DNA of 60,000 bases from Symsagittifera roscoffensis (Eukaryota; Xenacoelomorpha; Acoela; Convolutidae): positions 32,434,373 through 32,494,372 of the forward strand of contig NC_087065.1 in the NCBI RefSeq assembly GCF_963678635.1, written 5' to 3'. Position 1 is the stretch's first letter. Each line of letters begins with the position of its first letter. Position numbers and translations under genes: made by a program. Positions 56,925 to 60,000 of the stretch are shown here, piece by piece. The notes beneath the pieces are model-generated. The model was given only the letters and a program-made list of their open reading frames with translations, was not told the DNA's origin and ran no database searches.

Positions 56925-57110
56925 ATTACGAAGCCAAACTGTGAGCTGGATAGGCGCACAATTTTTTGTCTGAATTCAAGAGAAATAATTTTGTCGGAAC
57001 GATCAAATTAAAAACAAAAGAACAAAAGAAGTAACAAAGAGAGCGTCCTTGCTGCGGAATCTGCTTAAAAATCACAAAATTCACAGTTTGGGCTCGTAAT
57101 GTATCTTGCG
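56925..57110. repeat. Dispersed 200-base repeat, second copy
   Basis: Diverged copy of the element at 44865-45095 (see there for shared blocks). No coding content recognised. Confidence 0.6.
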
Positions 57111-57700
57111 TCAAAAAAATGTTAAAGATTAGTTTATTGGAACAGTTGCATTATCGCAAAATAAATCAACGTACACCAACTTTTTTCTCGATTGAAGGGC
57201 AAGAAGTGATATTACTAAATAATTCAGTTCAGTTCATCGAAATATTTAGTGTGGGGTTTACTTTGGTTACCACTAACTTCCATTACGAGTGCTAACTGTG
57301 CCCTGGATAGTTTGCATGTTTGGATGGTGATACCAGAAGAGATTTGTTATTAAAAGCGGAAGAGAGTTCCATCAATAGAAGTTGATTAAGTTTGGAATTT
57401 TAGATTCGAATCTTTAAAGTGAAAATTAATCGATCATTTTTAATTGAAACTGGATTAATTAGCTGTTTTTTAATAAAGCAATAATAACCCTTGCATATAA
57501 TGTGAAATCGATTGTTTTTCGCTTTTATAGACAAAGAAGATGAAGTTTTATTACCAAAGATTTTTTCTTACTTAGTTTAGATCAACGCGAAAATCAACGC
57601 ACACGAAAGTGTTTGAACGTTTCAAACTCGATTTGGTTACTTATTTTTCCATTTTGTTGCTATCAAATTTTTTATGGATTATTTAAATATTTAAGAGGCG
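57111..57700. other. Gene-free AT-rich stretch
   Basis: No exon, repeat family or transposon protein recognised. Confidence 0.4.
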
Positions 57701-57754
57701 TGAGGGGTTCAAAATGCTAGGTGGAAAAATTTTGTTTATATCTAGGTATGTATA

Positions 57755-57825
57755 TAAGTATGTATATACTAATTTTGAGAGGGATCGCGCGCTGAAAAAG
57801 TGCTTAAAAAAGGCTTTTTTTGTGG
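57755..57825. repeat. Short fragment of the dispersed 380-base repeat
   Basis: 'tactaattttgagagggatcgcgcgc' followed by an A-rich run and 'gcttttttt' matches the middle of the repeat copies at 23.7, 47.5 and 49.3 kb. Confidence 0.5.
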
Positions 57826-57862
57826 GAGAGTTGGGTTTAAGGTACAAGTGGACCAAAAAACG

Positions 57863-57989
57863 GAGGGGTGGGGGTAAGGGACAAGGGGGTAAACGTTGGG
57901 GGATGAAGGGTAAGAAGACACACAAATGGAACGTGGGTTAAAGGGGCAAAATTTGGGGGAGGTAGAGGGGGTAAACGTTGGTGAGGGGA
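57863..57989 (+). other. G-rich, quadruplex-prone stretch
   Basis: Four close G runs, GGGGTGGGGGTAAGGG then ACAAGGGGG (57865-57889), meet the usual four-run G-quadruplex pattern. Further runs follow to 57989, and GGGGGTAAACGTTGG occurs twice. The G-rich strand is the one opposite the dynein sense strand. Confidence 0.8.
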
Positions 57990-58289
57990 CGAAAAAGGTT
58001 TTATGAGTTTAGAAATCATATCAGCTGTACATAATTTTTTTGCAAAGTTTCTTTATCACATTTGTCATCAAGGCAGATCTAATTAAGTGGAAAAAATTAT
58101 ATTTATCTGATTTTAAATGAATTAAATTGGATTATAAACAATGGATTATAATCGATTTTTTATTACTTTTCGTTGTTGAAAGCAATTGTATTGTACTTTT
58201 TGTATTTTTGCTGAAGGCAACATGAGATTTAAATTTTCAAAAACTTTAAGGCATCAAGAAAACCAATTCTTATTGATTTTTTCATTTTC

Positions 58290-59115
58290 CTTAGACGCGG
58301 GTATGAATGGATGGATATGTTTCTGGATGTATGGAGATGTGTATGTATGCGTGTATGTCTGTAAGTATGTATGGTTGGATGGGTGTTTAAGTTTTATGTT
58401 TGGTTTATTGTGTGTAAACGTGCATGATTAGATGAGTGTTCCTATATATTTATGGTTGACTGTGTGTTATTATGTAAGTTGTAAGGTTGGATTTGTGTAT
58501 GTATGTATCTGAATGCGTATTTATGAATGACTCGATGTGCGATTGTGTACAGTTGGTTGTGTGTTTGCTTATGTATCATTAGATGTGTCTATGTAGGGTT
58601 GGATGTGATTATCTATGTATGTATGTATGGTTCGATGTGAGTATATATGTACCTGATTGCTCATGTATGAATGGCTCGATGTGCAATTGTGAAAAGTTGG
58701 TTGTGTGTTTTTTATGTTTGGTTATATGTGTATATGTATGGTTGAATATATGTTAAAAAAAATGTATGTTATGTATATATGTTTGGGTATGTGTACATAT
58801 GAAAGGTTGAATATGTGCATGTATGTATGTGGATGCGTATTTAGAAATGCATGCATGTATGGTTGGATGTGTTTTTATATTTGCACGGTTGTTCGAATGT
58901 GTGTTTCTTTGTTTTGTATTTATGGTTCGATGTGTGTATGTACATATGTGTAGTTGGATGTGTGTGTTAGGTGTTTGTATGTTTTCGATGTGTGTGTTTG
59001 TTAACAAAGTTGGATGAGTATGTATGAATGAATATGTGTGTTTGCATGGAGATAAGTGTATGTATGAATGGTTGGATGTGTGGGTGTATCTACGGTTGGA
59101 TGTGTGTATGTATGA
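58290..59115 (+). repeat. TGTATG/GTTGGATG simple-repeat array, part 1
   Basis: Degenerate repeats built from TGTGTATGTATGGTTGGATG, with long runs of TG and TATG. Open frames on both strands here (Met/Cys/Val rich or Thr/His rich) are low complexity. Confidence 0.9.
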
Positions 59116-59660
59116 TTTACACAGAGGCTAAGTTGCGCTTCGCATACACAGGCAAAAACATTACAGATAACGCTACTGGGAAAAACTGAATGAACAAATC
59201 TTTGTGTCTACAAAAATCCTAAAGTGAGGCACGACAATTATGATTCTACATAATTGCTAAGTGACGCAGGCCAATTATTGCCCATTAGCATTACCAGTCA
59301 ATTTGAAGAAAAAAAATTACCAGGTAACATGCCTCAATTTATAGAGCGGACGCATTTTTGGTAGGATACTAAAAAGTTCATTAAAAACATCCGACCCTGC
59401 CCAGGTTCGGATGTTTTTATTTTGTTGCGTGTCTCCTTCCCTACCTCTACGCTGCAGAACCATGATACCTTGAAGCTAAAGTGCTATTTGAAGAAAAATA
59501 GTATGAGTTAGTATCATTAGTGTTGGCTGTTCTTAATAGCTGTTCATTGATCAAAATGAACACTTTCAAAATGAACACATTTGTCGCAACAATCTTTGCG
59601 TCGCAACAGTGTTTGCGACTTAGGTTGGAGAAAAGAGAATTCGTACAATAACACAACTTT
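59116..59660. other. Unique-looking interruption of the TGTATG array with a hairpin
   Basis: Non-repetitive sequence between two halves of the array. It contains a 13-bp perfect stem at 59382-59394 and 59407-59419 (TAAAAACATCCGA with TCGGATGTTTTTA), with a 12-base loop that can add CCT/AGG pairs. No protein is recognised. Confidence 0.6.
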
Positions 59661-59664
59661 TGCT

Positions 59665-60000
59665 TCTGTAATTATGTGTGAGTATGTATGTATGGCTAGA
59701 TGTGTGTATGTATGTATGTGGATGCATTTGTTTGCAGTAAGGTTTCGATGTGTGTCTGTATGTGTGCATAGTTGGATGTGTGTATCTATGGATGTTTGTG
59801 AATATATATGATTGGATATGTGTGTATGGATAGATTTTTGTATGTAATCATGATGGGATGCATGTCTGTTTTTATGTAGGATTGAATAATTGGTTGCATT
59901 ACGCATGTTTGCGTGGTTGGATGCGCGTGTTTTTGAGCATGGTTGGATGTATGTTTGCTACAACGGTTAGATGTGTGAATCTATTTGTGGTTGGATGCCT
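59665..60000 (+). repeat. TGTATG/GTTGGATG simple-repeat array, part 2
   Basis: The same repeat type as 58290-59115, in the same orientation, running to the end of the window. Confidence 0.9.

Noticed and set aside
59382-59419. Rho-independent terminator
   Set aside because: The hairpin followed by T residues looks like one, but the context is eukaryotic and there is no gene upstream.
57683-59811. Low-complexity open frames in the G-rich and TGTATG regions
   Set aside because: They are proline/glycine or Met/Cys/Val and Thr/His repeats dictated by simple-sequence DNA.

Overview
Eukaryotic, almost certainly invertebrate-animal, genomic DNA. It is AT-rich and mostly intron and repeat, with one 200-base run of N. 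The only convincingly functional gene is an axonemal dynein heavy chain on the minus strand. Eight exons can be placed to the base because their phases join and the protein runs continuously from the AAA3 nucleotide-binding loop to the first stalk helix. They lie at 53499-53708, 45641-45804, 24417-24519, 11339-11578, 10613-10774, 10148-10374, 4472-4714 and 4014-4250. The sequence looks most like the outer-arm beta class (DNAH9/11/17 type). The gene continues beyond both sides of the window's exon set. One internal piece, the AAA4 P-loop block of about 145 residues, is missing between 10147 and 4715, the intron that holds the assembly gap. The species cannot be named from the sequence.

The exons are compact and GC-richer; the introns are very uneven, from 221 bp to 21,121 bp. 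The largest (24520-45640) is filled almost completely by a 20-kb T-rich minisatellite array. The 12.8-kb intron (11579-24416) holds a decayed, partly duplicated Polinton/Maverick-like element and, on the minus strand, a decayed Gypsy-type LTR retrotransposon with a duplicated reverse transcriptase segment. The 7.7-kb intron (45805-53498) holds a long inverted repeat and a 1.8-kb tandem duplication. The 5.4-kb intron (4715-10147) holds degenerate GAGCGG, GTCGCG and ATCGAT repeats, the N gap and a perfect 96-bp palindrome.

Upstream of the first visible exon, 53.7-60 kb holds an inverted, broken copy of the AAA3 Walker B exon (54451-54609), a mariner remnant, a G-quadruplex-prone stretch and TGTATG-type arrays. 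At the other end, 1-3.9 kb holds unidentified decayed coding-like sequence. Several short repeat families recur across the window. The most interesting is a 50-base hairpin element seen at least seven times in both orientations. No tRNA, rRNA, CRISPR array or prokaryotic operon was seen.
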